Below, one piece after another: positions 23,929-32,904 of a stretch of 64,000 nt of DNA (positions within the stretch are counted from its first letter, which is position 1; each line of letters begins with the position of its first letter). The DNA is taken from contig CP121314.1 in assembly GCA_043557195.1 (NCBI GenBank), forward strand, positions 3,410,001 to 3,474,000. The letters are read 5' to 3'. The stretch is from Jejuia sp043557195 (lineage in GTDB: Bacteria > Bacteroidota > Bacteroidia > Flavobacteriales > Flavobacteriaceae). A model generated the notes under the pieces. That model did not search any database. It was not told the origin of the DNA and saw only the letters and a program-made list of their open reading frames with translations. The position numbers and the translations under genes were made by a program.

Positions 23929-23960
23929 AAAAACTCCCAAGATTATCTTGGGAGTTTTTT
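23927..23960. terminator. Bidirectional terminator between comM and a convergent lipoprotein gene
   Basis: A-run, then perfect stem CTCCCAAGAT / ATCTTGGGAG around one T, then a six-T run. It works in both directions for the two converging genes. Confidence 0.93.
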
Positions 23961-23967
23961 GTTTATT

Positions 23968-25152
23968 CTAAAGTCTATTTACAGAATACGAATTTATAAT
24001 ATTTTTTAAACGGAGTTTTAAATCTTCGCCAGTATCAAACACCATTTGTTCGTTGCTAGGGAAGGGCAGACGTCTATTATTTAATAACTGTCTGTCTTCT
24101 GGTAATAAAGCACGTTTATCACCTCTAAACCTTGCAAAAATATGCTCGAATATAAAACCACTATCAATCGTAAACGTGTCTAAGGTTTGTTTGGTATCAT
24201 TATCTAAATACACTACATCACCAACCACTTGTGCCGATTTGGTTTGTATGGTTTCGTATAATCGTGCACGCACGTTGATAAACTTTTCATACTTAATATC
24301 GTTACCTAAACTGTCTTTAACCACGTTGCCGTTTCGGTCTTTCTCGTATTCCCAACCATCTGCAATTTCGCGTTCTCTTAAAAACTCACGTTCGTTAATA
24401 CGTTCTGGTGAAATGTTTATTTGCCTTAAATTTAATTGCATTGCAAAATCGTACTTCCTGTTTTGCTGTGCATTAGCGTGGTATTCACTCCAAAACTTAT
24501 TTAAACCGTAGGTATCAAAGTTTAGTAACTCTTCTTCTAAACGCACAGGGATTACTTGATCTGTGGTATTATTTATAGATACCAATATGTAATCTTTTCC
24601 ACGTTCATGAGCTTCAGCCAATAAATCTCTTGTGTCTTCGTAATTTGGACTAATACGGTCTAAATATGATAATTCACTATACGCTTCACGAATTACACGT
24701 TTATCATCACTCTCTAAAAGGTCAATGCCTTTTTCATACAGGTAATCTGCTAAAGTGTTTCTTGCCGTTACAATGTCGTTGCTGTAATTATTGAAATCAA
24801 AGTTGATATTCTTACCGTTAACATATAAAGGCAACAACGGTTTAATAGCTTCTTGTCTTGCATCTAAATCAGAATACATTTCAAAAATTCTCTTGAATGT
24901 TTCTGGATTGTTGTCTTTTTTTAGATGTGCAATGTCATTTAAATCGCGTTCTACAACTTTATAATATGCATCTTGCAGCATCATAACGTAGTCGTAGTTA
25001 CGTTTTGCATCTTTGTTTTTTCTGAGTTTGTTCAATGCCGTAGTAATGGCCTGATCGTAATTTCCAGAATTCACTGCAGTTTCTACTTGCTTTCTAGTAT
25101 TACATGATACAAGTATAAAAACCAATATTGTAAAAAGTAGTGCTTTCTTCAT
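23968..25152 (-). CDS. Conserved flavobacterial-type lipoprotein of unknown function
   Basis: A 394-residue lipoprotein: signal MKKALLFTILVFILVSC with lipobox LVSC. Residues ~20-190 are helical with repeat-like segments reminiscent of TPRs (SGNYDQAITTALNKLRKN, LADYLYEKGIDLLES). The rest is mixed beta, including VSINNTTDQVIPVRLEEELL and an ARLYETIQTKSAQVVGDVVY strand region. I recognise no enzyme motif. It stands alone, converges on comM and shares its terminator. Confidence 0.75.
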   Translation of the reverse strand: MKKALLFTILVFILVSCNTRKQVETAVNSGNYDQAITTALNKLRKNKDAKRNYDYVMMLQDAYYKVVERDLNDIAHLKKDNNPETFKRIFEMYSDLDARQEAIKPLLPLYVNGKNINFDFNNYSNDIVTARNTLADYLYEKGIDLLESDDKRVIREAYSELSYLDRISPNYEDTRDLLAEAHERGKDYILVSINNTTDQVIPVRLEEELLNFDTYGLNKFWSEYHANAQQNRKYDFAMQLNLRQINISPERINEREFLREREIADGWEYEKDRNGNVVKDSLGNDIKYEKFINVRARLYETIQTKSAQVVGDVVYLDNDTKQTLDTFTIDSGFIFEHIFARFRGDKRALLPEDRQLLNNRRLPFPSNEQMVFDTGEDLKLRLKNIINSYSVNRL

Positions 25153-25312
25153 AGGTTAAAATGTTTTGGTTATTTGAGGTACTTTTCAATAGTTGTGCCA
25201 AAATATTGAATAATACTATGAAATGCTAATAAAATAGGTTGAAATGCATTATTATGTTTTATTTTGAAGGTTAATTCTTTCTTTTTATGAATAAATTTAT
25301 AAATTAACTACA

Positions 25313-25345
25313 AAAAAACGCCTGTAAATTAATTTACAGACGTTG
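25313..25345 (-). terminator. Terminator of the fumarylacetoacetase gene
   Basis: Stem AACGCCTGTAAATT / AATTTACAGACGTT with two bulged bases; the plus-strand A-run before it gives a U-run on the minus-strand transcript. Located just after the stop at 25375. Confidence 0.8.
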
Positions 25346-25374
25346 CCTTTTGTAATAGAACTTATTGCTTATTA

Positions 25375-26664
25375 TTATTTCTTTTTGGGAGTAAAAACTG
25401 GGAGCAATTGCGTTTTAACCTGACCAAAACCAATACGCACATCATCATTTTCGCAATACCCACGCATTACAACCGTGTCGTAATCATTTATAAACTTACG
25501 CGACGTATTATCTTTAAGTTTTAAAGGTTTAGTGCCTTTCCAAGTTAATTCTAACATTGAGCCATAAGAATCTTCAGTTGGACCAGAAATGGTACCGCTT
25601 CCCATCATATCACCAGAATTTACAGGGCAGCCATTAACCGTATGGTGTGCTAATTGCTGTGCCATATTCCAGTACATGTGTTTAAAGTTGGTTTTACAAA
25701 CTGTAGTTTCTTTTCCTCCTTTTGGAATAATACCAGCTTCTAAATGTATATCAAAACTATGCTTGCCTTTGGTTTGAAGGTAAGACAATGGCTTAGGATT
25801 TTGTTTAGGGCTTTCTACTCTAAATGGTTCTAAAGCATCTAAGGTTACAATCCAAGGTGACATTGACGATGCAAAGTTTTTTCCAAGAAAAGGACCTAAA
25901 GGTACATATTCCCATTTTTGAATATCTCGAGCAGACCAATCGTTGAACACTACTAGTCCGAAGATGTATTCTTCTGCTTCTTCGATAGGTATCGGTTCAC
26001 CTAAATCATTAGCATCTGTGGTAATAAACGCCATTTCTAATTCAAAATCAATCATCTTACTAGGACCAAAAACAGGTTTTTTGGCGCCTTCTGGCATGGT
26101 TTGTCCTTGAGGTCTATGAATTGGTATATGGGTTGTAATGATAGAGGAACTCCTTCCGTGATACCCAACAGGTAAATGCAACCAATTTGGCATTAAGGCA
26201 TTATCCTCACCTCTAAACATCGTACCAACATTGGTAGCATGTTCTTTACTTGCATAAAAATCGGTATAGTCTCCAACATAAACCGGCATTTTCATCTCTA
26301 TTTCATCCAAACGAAATAAAATACGTTCTTTATGTACCGTGTTATTTTTAAGAACAGGGTTTTCAGCATCAAAAATTTCTGCAATGCGGTTTCTTACCAA
26401 GCGCCATGTTTTACGGCCATCAGCAATAAAATCATTTAGAGTGTCTTGAAGGAAAATATCATCCGTCAACGGTATGCCATCAAAGTACCCAAGTTGGTGT
26501 AAGGCTCCTAAATCAATCGCTGTATCACCAATACGTGTTCCAATGGTGATAATATCATCTTTAGTTAGAAATACACCAAATGGTATATTCTGAATAGGAA
26601 AATCTGAATTTTTATTAACGTACAACCAAGAACTTCTATTGGGGTTATTTGCAGACAAAGACAT
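25375..26664 (-). CDS. fahA: Fumarylacetoacetase
   Basis: Last enzyme of tyrosine/homogentisate breakdown, splitting fumarylacetoacetate into fumarate and acetoacetate. The 429-residue protein has the N-terminal SH3-like part (FGVFLTKDDIITIGTRIGD) and the FAH catalytic domain with VGDYTDFYASKEHATNVG, metal-ligand regions (FELEMAFIT, VVFNDWSARDIQKWE) and GTISGPTEDSYGSMLEL. Start set at ATG 26662-26664; the TTG nine codons upstream lies on a promoter -7 element. No other tyrosine-pathway gene is adjacent. Confidence 0.95.
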   Translation of the reverse strand: MSLSANNPNRSSWLYVNKNSDFPIQNIPFGVFLTKDDIITIGTRIGDTAIDLGALHQLGYFDGIPLTDDIFLQDTLNDFIADGRKTWRLVRNRIAEIFDAENPVLKNNTVHKERILFRLDEIEMKMPVYVGDYTDFYASKEHATNVGTMFRGEDNALMPNWLHLPVGYHGRSSSIITTHIPIHRPQGQTMPEGAKKPVFGPSKMIDFELEMAFITTDANDLGEPIPIEEAEEYIFGLVVFNDWSARDIQKWEYVPLGPFLGKNFASSMSPWIVTLDALEPFRVESPKQNPKPLSYLQTKGKHSFDIHLEAGIIPKGGKETTVCKTNFKHMYWNMAQQLAHHTVNGCPVNSGDMMGSGTISGPTEDSYGSMLELTWKGTKPLKLKDNTSRKFINDYDTVVMRGYCENDDVRIGFGQVKTQLLPVFTPKKK

Positions 26665-26688
26665 GTTTTTCTTTTTTAATTTGATACT

Positions 26689-26696
26689 CAAACCTA
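26689..26696 (-). promoter_or_regulatory. Promoter -7 element of fahA
   Basis: Minus-strand TAGGTTTG, matching TAnnTTTG, 24 bases before ATG 26664. It supports that start over the upstream TTG. Confidence 0.5.
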
Positions 26697-26795
26697 CGTA
26701 ATTTTTTCATTTTAATAGAAAAAAAACAATAAAATATAAGTTTGTTTATAAGGTTGATAAATCGGTGTATAACTTGATAAGTAAATATATGTATT

Positions 26796-26829
26796 TTGAT
26801 GTTTTTAAGTCTTGTATTTGTTATTTTTG
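26796..26829 (+). promoter_or_regulatory. glyA promoter
   Basis: TTG at 26796-26798, 23 bases of spacer and TATTTTTG at 26822-26829, matching the Bacteroidota TTG / TAnnTTTG promoter, 28 bases before the glyA ATG. Confidence 0.5.
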
Positions 26830-26857
26830 CGCAATTATTTAACGACAATTTAATTTT

Positions 26858-28129
26858 ATGCAACGCGACGAACAAATTTTTGAACTTATACAAGCTGAAA
26901 AAGAGCGCCAATTACATGGTATAGAACTTATAGCATCTGAGAATTTTGTAAGCGAACAGGTTATGGAAGCTGCAGGCTCAGTGCTAACCAATAAATATGC
27001 CGAGGGCTACCCTGGGAAGCGTTATTATGGTGGTTGTGAAGTGGTAGACGAGGTTGAGCAAATAGCTATAGACAGAGCAAAAACATTGTTTAATGCTGAG
27101 TATGTAAACGTACAGCCACACTCTGGAAGTCAGGCAAACACTGCAGTATACCACGCATGCATAAAACCAGGCGATACTATTTTAGGTTTTGATTTGTCTC
27201 ACGGCGGTCATTTAACACACGGTTCTCCCGTAAACTTTTCAGGACGTTTATATAAACCAGTGTTTTACGGTGTAGAAAAGGAAACAGGGGTATTGAATTA
27301 CGATAAAATTCAAGAGATTGCCACTAAAGAGCAACCAAAATTAATTATTGCTGGAGCGTCGGCATATTCAAGAGATATAGATTTTAAGCGTTTTAGAGAA
27401 ATCGCTGATAGCGTTGGGGCTATTTTATTGGCTGATATTTCGCATCCTGCGGGATTAATTGCTAAAGGTATTTTGAACGATCCGCTTCCGCATTGTCACG
27501 TGGTTACAACTACAACGCATAAAACATTAAGAGGACCAAGAGGCGGTATGATTATGATGGGGAAAGATTTCGAAAACCCTTTCGGAATCAAATTAAAGAA
27601 CGGAAACCTTAGAAAAATGTCGTCGTTGTTAGACTCTGCGGTATTCCCGGGAAATCAAGGTGGCCCGTTAGAGCACATTATCGCTGCAAAAGCTATTGCA
27701 TTTGGCGAAGCCTTAACCGATGATTTTTTAAACTACCAATTGCAAGTAAAAAAGAATGCGTCAGCTATGGCCGAAGCATTAGTAGCCAAAGACTATCATA
27801 TTATTTCTGGTGGTACAGATAATCATATGATGCTGATTGATCTTAGAAATAAGAATATAACAGGAAAAGATGCTGAAAACGCTTTGGTAAAAGCAGATAT
27901 TACAGCCAATAAAAATATGGTTCCTTTTGATGATAAATCCCCGTTTGTAACCTCTGGAATTCGCTTAGGTACAGCCGCCATCACTACGCGTGGGTGTAAA
28001 GAAGACGATATGGTTGCCATTGTAGAGTTAATCGATGAAGTGATTACAAACTTTGATGACGAAACCGTTTTAGAATCAGTAAAAGCACGAGTAAATGCCA
28101 TGATGAAGGACAAACCTTTGTTTGTGTAG
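26858..28129 (+). CDS. glyA: Serine hydroxymethyltransferase
   Basis: PLP enzyme interconverting serine and glycine and loading one-carbon units on tetrahydrofolate. The 423 residues carry the family start (RQLHGIELIASENFVS), YAEGYPGKRYYGGCE, the PLP-lysine motif TTTTHKTLRGPRGG and FPGNQGGPLEHIIAAKA. Normal length, complete, its own promoter and terminator; a standard housekeeping gene. Confidence 0.98.
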   Translation: MQRDEQIFELIQAEKERQLHGIELIASENFVSEQVMEAAGSVLTNKYAEGYPGKRYYGGCEVVDEVEQIAIDRAKTLFNAEYVNVQPHSGSQANTAVYHACIKPGDTILGFDLSHGGHLTHGSPVNFSGRLYKPVFYGVEKETGVLNYDKIQEIATKEQPKLIIAGASAYSRDIDFKRFREIADSVGAILLADISHPAGLIAKGILNDPLPHCHVVTTTTHKTLRGPRGGMIMMGKDFENPFGIKLKNGNLRKMSSLLDSAVFPGNQGGPLEHIIAAKAIAFGEALTDDFLNYQLQVKKNASAMAEALVAKDYHIISGGTDNHMMLIDLRNKNITGKDAENALVKADITANKNMVPFDDKSPFVTSGIRLGTAAITTRGCKEDDMVAIVELIDEVITNFDDETVLESVKARVNAMMKDKPLFV

Positions 28130-28136
28130 CACATTT

Positions 28137-28170
28137 TGTCATACTGAACTTGTCTCAGTATCTCAGCATC
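28137..28170. repeat. REP-like element
   Basis: TGTCATACTGAACTTGTCTC followed by AGTATCTCAGCATC. It resembles the first REP-like element between nrtA and nrtB and sits directly after glyA. Confidence 0.55.
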
Positions 28171-28180
28171 TATAAAATTT

Positions 28181-28208
28181 AAAAATCCCGCCTTGTGTGG
28201 GATTTTTT
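28181..28208 (+). terminator. Terminator after glyA
   Basis: Stem AAAAATCCC / GGGATTTTT around GCCTTGTGT, ending in a T-run. It lies just before dispersed element copy C. Confidence 0.75.
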
Positions 28209-28210
28209 AT

Positions 28211-28292
28211 GGCGTTACCACAAGGGTCGGGCTTTCGGCAGTCGCTCCCTCCTCCGTCGGGGAGCTTCAACAAATGCCTCAATCCCTAACGC
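28211..28292 (+). repeat. Dispersed GC-rich ~80-bp element, copy C
   Basis: Begins GGCGTTACCACAAGGGTCGG and ends ATCCCTAACGC. Nearly the same as copy A in the same orientation. It follows the glyA terminator at once. The 357-base gap 28130-28486 contains, in order, a REP-like element, the terminator, this element and attC-like site A, and no gene. Confidence 0.87.
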
Positions 28293-28346
28293 ACCTGTTT
28301 GCTGGCTTCAGTTTTAAAATTAAAATATGTTTTTTTTGAGAGGTTC

Positions 28347-28477
28347 GTTTAACTCTTACGGCTATGGACAGTTGCGTGGGTTTGGACTTAACTTTGCAAG
28401 TACACGACAAGCTGTAAATTCCGCAGGAATTTTAAGAATAAGCCTGTAATAGCAATTGTTTATAGCCAATGTTAGGC
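28347..28477. repeat. attC-like recombination site A
   Basis: Outer 7-mers GTTTAAC (28347-28353) and GTTAGGC (28471-28477) fit the attC R boxes (RYYYAAC/GTTRRRY). The inner pair GGCTAT (28360-28365) and ATAGCC (28462-28467) is complementary, like L boxes. The outer boxes pair only with G-T wobbles, whereas each pairs perfectly with a box of site B. Confidence 0.6.
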
Positions 28478-29148
28478 AACGTTATTTTAAAATCCAATTC
28501 CAATATCAATTCCACCGTTTATCGAAAATCCAGTTCCGAATGCATCAGCTCTACTATTGTTTTCATCGACACTACCCAAAGCAATTCCTGCACCTAAATA
28601 TGGATTTAGAATAATTCTTTTTGCTATTATAAATTGATATCCGAAAAGACCTCTGATATTAAAAATTGAATAATCATTATCCACTAAAGTTGAAGGTTGG
28701 TTATTACTATCGGTATATGTGTATTTTTCATTCAATTTCAGATATTGAATACCTGGACTCACATATAAACCTTTAGGTGCCTTTAAATGACTAAAGAAGT
28801 ACCTGTATTCTGCATTAAGTGTGAATCCTTCCACTACTCGTCGATTATTATTGTTAAAAGAATTTGTTCCAAAGGCATCTTCAAAATCATCATCGGCATT
28901 ACTACCAGACACATCTCTTAATGTTCCAGTTCCGAAACCAATTTTTATTGCTCCTTTTTCGCTAATCACTCTTTCATATTGAAATTCATAAAAACCAGTA
29001 AATAAGCCCAAGGCATTAATTCGAATTGAGTTGTTAATTTCAGCATCTGATTGAGCATTTAGATTAATAGAGGTCACTAATACGATTAGTAATAAAGTCA
29101 AATTTCTCATTTTTTTCATTTTAGTTTTGTGAGCTAATGTTGCCTAAC
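28471..29148 (-). mobile_element. Integron-like single-gene cassette (678 bp)
   Basis: Bounded by GTTAGGCAAC (28471-28480) and its exact reverse complement GTTGCCTAAC (29139-29148). It carries one 633-bp gene with 9 bases after the stop and 19 before the start, no promoter of its own, and attC-like sites at both ends. The layout is that of a gene cassette; no integrase gene is present in the window. Confidence 0.55.
28487..29119 (-). CDS. Predicted outer-membrane beta-barrel protein
   Basis: A 210-residue protein with a signal peptide (MKKMRNLTLLLIVLVTSINLNAQ) and amphipathic strands ending in a C-terminal aromatic (INGGIDIGIGF), as in small DUF3575-like/OmpA-type barrels of Bacteroidota. 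The motif FTGFYEFQYERVISEKGAIK is common to such barrels. It is the only gene of a cassette-like unit. No TAnnTTTG element is visible in front of it, so it may rely on read-through. Specific function unknown. Confidence 0.8.
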   Translation of the reverse strand: MKKMRNLTLLLIVLVTSINLNAQSDAEINNSIRINALGLFTGFYEFQYERVISEKGAIKIGFGTGTLRDVSGSNADDDFEDAFGTNSFNNNNRRVVEGFTLNAEYRYFFSHLKAPKGLYVSPGIQYLKLNEKYTYTDSNNQPSTLVDNDYSIFNIRGLFGYQFIIAKRIILNPYLGAGIALGSVDENNSRADAFGTGFSINGGIDIGIGF

Positions 29149-29220
29149 TGTTTTTACGGATATGCGTCGTTTTAATACTTCGACACGCTCAGTACAGGTG
29201 ACTCATATCCAACGTTAAAC
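29142..29220. repeat. attC-like recombination site B
   Basis: Outer boxes GCCTAAC (29142-29148) and GTTAAAC (29214-29220); inner complementary boxes GGATATG (29158-29164) and CATATCC (29204-29210). The centre holds a REP-like sequence (TTCGACACGCTCAGTAC). The outer boxes do not fully pair with each other but pair perfectly with those of site A. Confidence 0.6.
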
Positions 29221-29342
29221 GAATTTATCATTTTTTTCTGACAAATTCAAATTAAACTAAGCCCCAGAAATTAGCCTAAATTTTAAGATTTATTTTAGGT
29301 ATCCAAAGTTTCATAAACCCTATATTTAAAACAAAAAATAAC

Positions 29343-30749
29343 ATGCGAATACTTACCTTATGTTTAATAGTATTTTTTACTTCAGTCCAACTAAAAGCAC
29401 AAACCGATGAAGCTATTATTAAAGACATTTACAAAACATCCTTAACCAACGGCAATAGTTACGAATGGTTAGACCATTTATCCAATCAAATCGGTGGACG
29501 TCTATCAGGGTCGTACAATGCAGAGCGTGCGGTAAATTACACCAAAGAAGAATTAGAAAAACTAGGGTTGACTAAAGTATGGCTACAATCTGTTATGGTA
29601 CCAAAATGGGTGAGAGGCTCAAAGGAGTATGGGTACATTGAAACTGCAGAAGGTACAACCACTACCGTAAATATTTGTGCTTTAGGTGGTTCTGTCGCTA
29701 CACCTGGATTAGGGGTCAAGGCATCTGTGGTAGAAGTTCAAAATTTTGATGAGCTGGCAGCCCTTGGGGAGGAGAATATAAAAGGTAAGATTGTGTTTTA
29801 CAATCGCCCCATGCAGGCAGATTTAATTCAAACCTTTCAGGCTTATGGTGGTTGTGTCAATCAACGATACAAAGGCGCTGTAGAGGCTGCAAAATATGGA
29901 GCAGCGGGTGTTATTGTGCGTTCTATGAATTTACGTTTAGATGATTTACCACACACGGGGAGCATGACGTATGATGATTTACCAAACGATAAACGTATTC
30001 CATCCGCAGCCATAAGTACCAACGATGCGGAGTTGTTAAGCAGTATGCTAAAGCTGGATACAGATACTAAGTTTTACTTTCGTCAACATTGTAAGCAATT
30101 AAAAGATGTACTATCTTATAATGTCATTGGGGAAATAAAAGGGAGTGAATTCCCAGATGAATACATCTTAGTTGGTGGCCATTTAGATTCTTGGGATTTA
30201 GGTGATGGTTCGCACGACGATGGGGCAGGAGTTGTACAGTCTATGGAAGTACTACGTTTGCTGAAAGTTATGAATATTAAGCCTAAACGTACCATTAGAG
30301 TAGTATTATTTATGAATGAGGAAAACGGATTACGAGGTGGAAATAAATACGCTGAAGAAGCAAAAGCTAAAGGCGAAAACCACATTTTTGCTTTAGAAAG
30401 TGATGCAGGCGGATTTACACCAAGAGGATTTTCTTTTGATTGTAATGACGCGAATTTCAACCAGATTTTAGGATGGAAACATTTATTTAAACCCTATTTA
30501 ATTCACTATTTTGAGAAGGGTGGCAGTGGTGCTGATGTTGGTCCTTTAAAAAGTACTGGGAATGTATTGGCAGGATTACGACCAGATTCGCAACGCTACT
30601 TTGACCATCACCATGCGAGCAACGATACCTTTGATGCCGTAAACAAAAGAGAGTTAGAATTAGGAGCAGCAACCATGACGGCTTTGGTGTATCTTTATGA
30701 TACGTATGGTGTAAATCCTATCAATAACCCGACACGAATTAAAAACTAA
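29343..30749 (+). CDS. Secreted M28 family zinc aminopeptidase/carboxypeptidase
   Basis: A 468-residue exported peptidase (signal ending SVQLKAQ). It has the carboxypeptidase Q-like order: N-terminal strand region, a PA insert domain (~120-245), then the M28 catalytic domain. Zinc ligands are visible in VGGHLDSWDLGDGSHDDGAG (His, Asp), FMNEENGLRGG (catalytic Glu pair), ALESDAGG and, near the end, YFDHHHASNDT. It probably degrades peptides in the periplasm. It is first of a short plus-strand run with two small genes. Confidence 0.93.
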   Translation: MRILTLCLIVFFTSVQLKAQTDEAIIKDIYKTSLTNGNSYEWLDHLSNQIGGRLSGSYNAERAVNYTKEELEKLGLTKVWLQSVMVPKWVRGSKEYGYIETAEGTTTTVNICALGGSVATPGLGVKASVVEVQNFDELAALGEENIKGKIVFYNRPMQADLIQTFQAYGGCVNQRYKGAVEAAKYGAAGVIVRSMNLRLDDLPHTGSMTYDDLPNDKRIPSAAISTNDAELLSSMLKLDTDTKFYFRQHCKQLKDVLSYNVIGEIKGSEFPDEYILVGGHLDSWDLGDGSHDDGAGVVQSMEVLRLLKVMNIKPKRTIRVVLFMNEENGLRGGNKYAEEAKAKGENHIFALESDAGGFTPRGFSFDCNDANFNQILGWKHLFKPYLIHYFEKGGSGADVGPLKSTGNVLAGLRPDSQRYFDHHHASNDTFDAVNKRELELGAATMTALVYLYDTYGVNPINNPTRIKN

Positions 30750-30756
30750 ATTCAAT

Positions 30757-31083
30757 ATGACTTGGGATGAGAAATTACAGATTTTTGATGCCTTAGTAGC
30801 GCAATGCCCCAGATTTGAACGCAAAGGGAAATCTATGATCTATACTTCCGCTAACGGATATATGTTTGCTTTGTTAAATAAAGCTGGCGAAATAGGTATT
30901 CGTTTTTCAAAAGAAGTTCAAGAGCAATATATTAAAGAATTTCAATCTTCATTATACAAATCGTATGGTGCAGTTATGAAAGGTTATGTTTTAATTCCGG
31001 ACCATATGTTAAACGATTCTGAAAAAATCGTCAATCTTTTAAATGAAAGCTATGATTACGTCATGTCTTTAGAACCTAAATAA
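30757..31083 (+). CDS. Small TfoX N-terminal-like protein
   Basis: A 108-residue cytoplasmic protein. The core (MIYTSANGYMFALLNKAGEIGIRFS, then KSYGAVMKGYVLIPDHML and a C-terminal YDYVMSL segment) follows the TfoX_N domain pattern found in competence regulator TfoX/Sxy and in many stand-alone small proteins. A role in competence is not implied by the domain alone. It is 7 bases after the peptidase gene and 21 before a DinB-like gene, in an apparent operon. Confidence 0.7.
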   Translation: MTWDEKLQIFDALVAQCPRFERKGKSMIYTSANGYMFALLNKAGEIGIRFSKEVQEQYIKEFQSSLYKSYGAVMKGYVLIPDHMLNDSEKIVNLLNESYDYVMSLEPK

Positions 31084-31104
31084 TCAAACTCAAATTTTAC
31101 ATTA

Positions 31105-31659
31105 ATGAAAACTATTACATTAGCATTTGCACTTTTATTATCTCATTTTATTATGGCACAAGACACAGAAAAATTACCATACTACGAAATACCAGAAGCT
31201 GCTGAAAGCTATACCGCAGGAACCGTCGTTTCAAGAATGATTGATGGTTTAGGCTTTAGATATTATTGGGCTACAGAAGGCTTAAGACCTGAAGATTTAG
31301 CGTACAAACCAAGTGAATCAGGAAGAACTTCGGGAGAAACTATTGAGCATTTATATGGGTTATCAAATTTTATTTTGAATACAATTATAAAAGATTTTAA
31401 GCCTGTGGATGGTAAAGCAATGACGTTTGAACAAAAACGAAAGCAAACCCTCTTGAATTATAAAACAGCTTCTGATATTTTAAAATCAACCGACGACTTA
31501 TCAAAATTTGATAATAACAGATTTCCATTTTGGAATATTATAAACGGCCCAATTGCTGATGCATTATGGCATTGCGGCCAAGTGGTGATGTTGCGTCGTG
31601 CTTCAGGGAATCCGTTCAATTCTAAAGTAAGTGTGTTTGCTGGAAAGTTGAGGGATTAG
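31105..31659 (+). CDS. Exported DinB-like four-helix protein
   Basis: A 184-residue protein with a signal peptide (MKTITLAFALLLSHFIMAQ). The mature part is helical, with His residues placed as in the DinB/YfiT metal site (SGETIEHLYGLSNF, then ADALWHCGQVVMLRRASGNP). DinB-like proteins are often metal-dependent thiol transferases or remain unassigned; an exported member is less usual. Third gene of the run with the M28 peptidase. Confidence 0.8.
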   Translation: MKTITLAFALLLSHFIMAQDTEKLPYYEIPEAAESYTAGTVVSRMIDGLGFRYYWATEGLRPEDLAYKPSESGRTSGETIEHLYGLSNFILNTIIKDFKPVDGKAMTFEQKRKQTLLNYKTASDILKSTDDLSKFDNNRFPFWNIINGPIADALWHCGQVVMLRRASGNPFNSKVSVFAGKLRD

Positions 31660-31776
31660 CTGCTATGACCTAATTTACCTTGATATTTCCATAGAATATG
31701 ATATATCGAAAATTCAATCAAGAAAAGCAAACTGATCCCTTTAATCCAGACAAAAGAATACTAAAGTGAATAACTC

Positions 31777-32658
31777 TTATTTCGCCATAGTATCAGCTAT
31801 TCCCTTAGTGTCTGCAAACTGCTGAAATGCTACAACTTTACCATCTTTAAAAGTCCACAAGTGTGCCATCTGTAAATCCATTAGAGCAGCATTTTTTTTG
31901 TATTTGGCGTTGTATCTTCCAGTAACTAACACCTTATTGTTGGTCATTTCATGAAACACCAAGTCGTTTAGTTTCCAGTATTCCCATTCGGACATAATTC
32001 TGGAAAAAACACCATCTAAAACAGCCTTAAAGCCTTTATATGGATTACCATCTGCTAAAGGAAAGTTTTCAGCTTCGTTCCAAACCAAGTTTTCATCCAT
32101 AGCAGCACCAACAGCCTCTATATCTCCACTTGCGAAATTGTTATACAACTGTCTCACAGTATTAACATTATCTGGATTTAAAAAGGGGTCTATACCTAGT
32201 TGCCCCATAAATTCTAAATTATCCATGAAATCATGTTCGTTAGCAATTTTACCGTTTTTCATTTTCGCTATTGTAACGCCACTAATATCTAGAGTTTTAC
32301 CAGTTGGAGGTATACCAAAAAATTCTCCAGAGTGAATGCCTTTAAAGTGCCAATGTTTTACTAATTGGTCGCCTTGTCCAAATATGTTTTCAACAGTAAA
32401 TTCTCTTTCAGAAAATCCAGTAATGAAGTTGGAATAATAGGCTTTGAAGTTTTCGATACCTACAATGTTTTCTGGACTTGATACCAGCGTAATGTTACTA
32501 TCAAAATTGGTATCATTAATTAGGTTTAAATTTCCTTCGTTGATGATTTTATCCCAAACGCTAGAGTAAAGTTCAATGTCCTTCTTAACTTGTGATTCTT
32601 GGCAAGATAGCGCACATAATAATAAAGGAAAAAGCAAGAGTTTAATAATGACTTTCAT
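31777..32658 (-). CDS. Lipoprotein with two SnoaL-like (NTF2-fold) domains
   Basis: A 293-residue lipoprotein (lipobox in LLLCALSCQES). The first half (~30-165) looks like the ester-cyclase SnoaL type, with GIENFKAYYSNFITGF, FKGIHSGEFFGIPPTGK and IANEHDFMDNLEFMGQLG. The second half (~170-290) is another NTF2-like unit (VRQLYNNFASGDIEAVGAAM, then LWTFKDGKVVAFQQFADT). The NTF2 fold often makes small-ligand pockets; no catalytic assignment is possible. Stands alone on the minus strand. Confidence 0.85.
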   Translation of the reverse strand: MKVIIKLLLFPLLLCALSCQESQVKKDIELYSSVWDKIINEGNLNLINDTNFDSNITLVSSPENIVGIENFKAYYSNFITGFSEREFTVENIFGQGDQLVKHWHFKGIHSGEFFGIPPTGKTLDISGVTIAKMKNGKIANEHDFMDNLEFMGQLGIDPFLNPDNVNTVRQLYNNFASGDIEAVGAAMDENLVWNEAENFPLADGNPYKGFKAVLDGVFSRIMSEWEYWKLNDLVFHEMTNNKVLVTGRYNAKYKKNAALMDLQMAHLWTFKDGKVVAFQQFADTKGIADTMAK

Positions 32659-32904
32659 TTTTAGTTGGTTTAAATTAATATATAAGATGTTGAAACTATT
32701 CCAACACTAGTTTTTAGTATTAATTTAGGTCAAGCTTTTTAAGTTACCGTTTGGGAGGGAGAAAGTCTTTTAACAATTACAGATTATATCATTTAAAATT
32801 AATTCTTTTTTCTGAATAAAAATTAGTTTTGATACTATTGTTTTATTTTAAACCTAAAACAACTATTTTAAGTACTTTTAAACGTGTTTTGAATGAATTT
32901 TAGT

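Noticed and set aside
28321..28480. tRNA or riboswitch in the gap before the barrel gene
   Set aside because: No cloverleaf or T-loop sequence; the pairing fits attC-like boxes instead.
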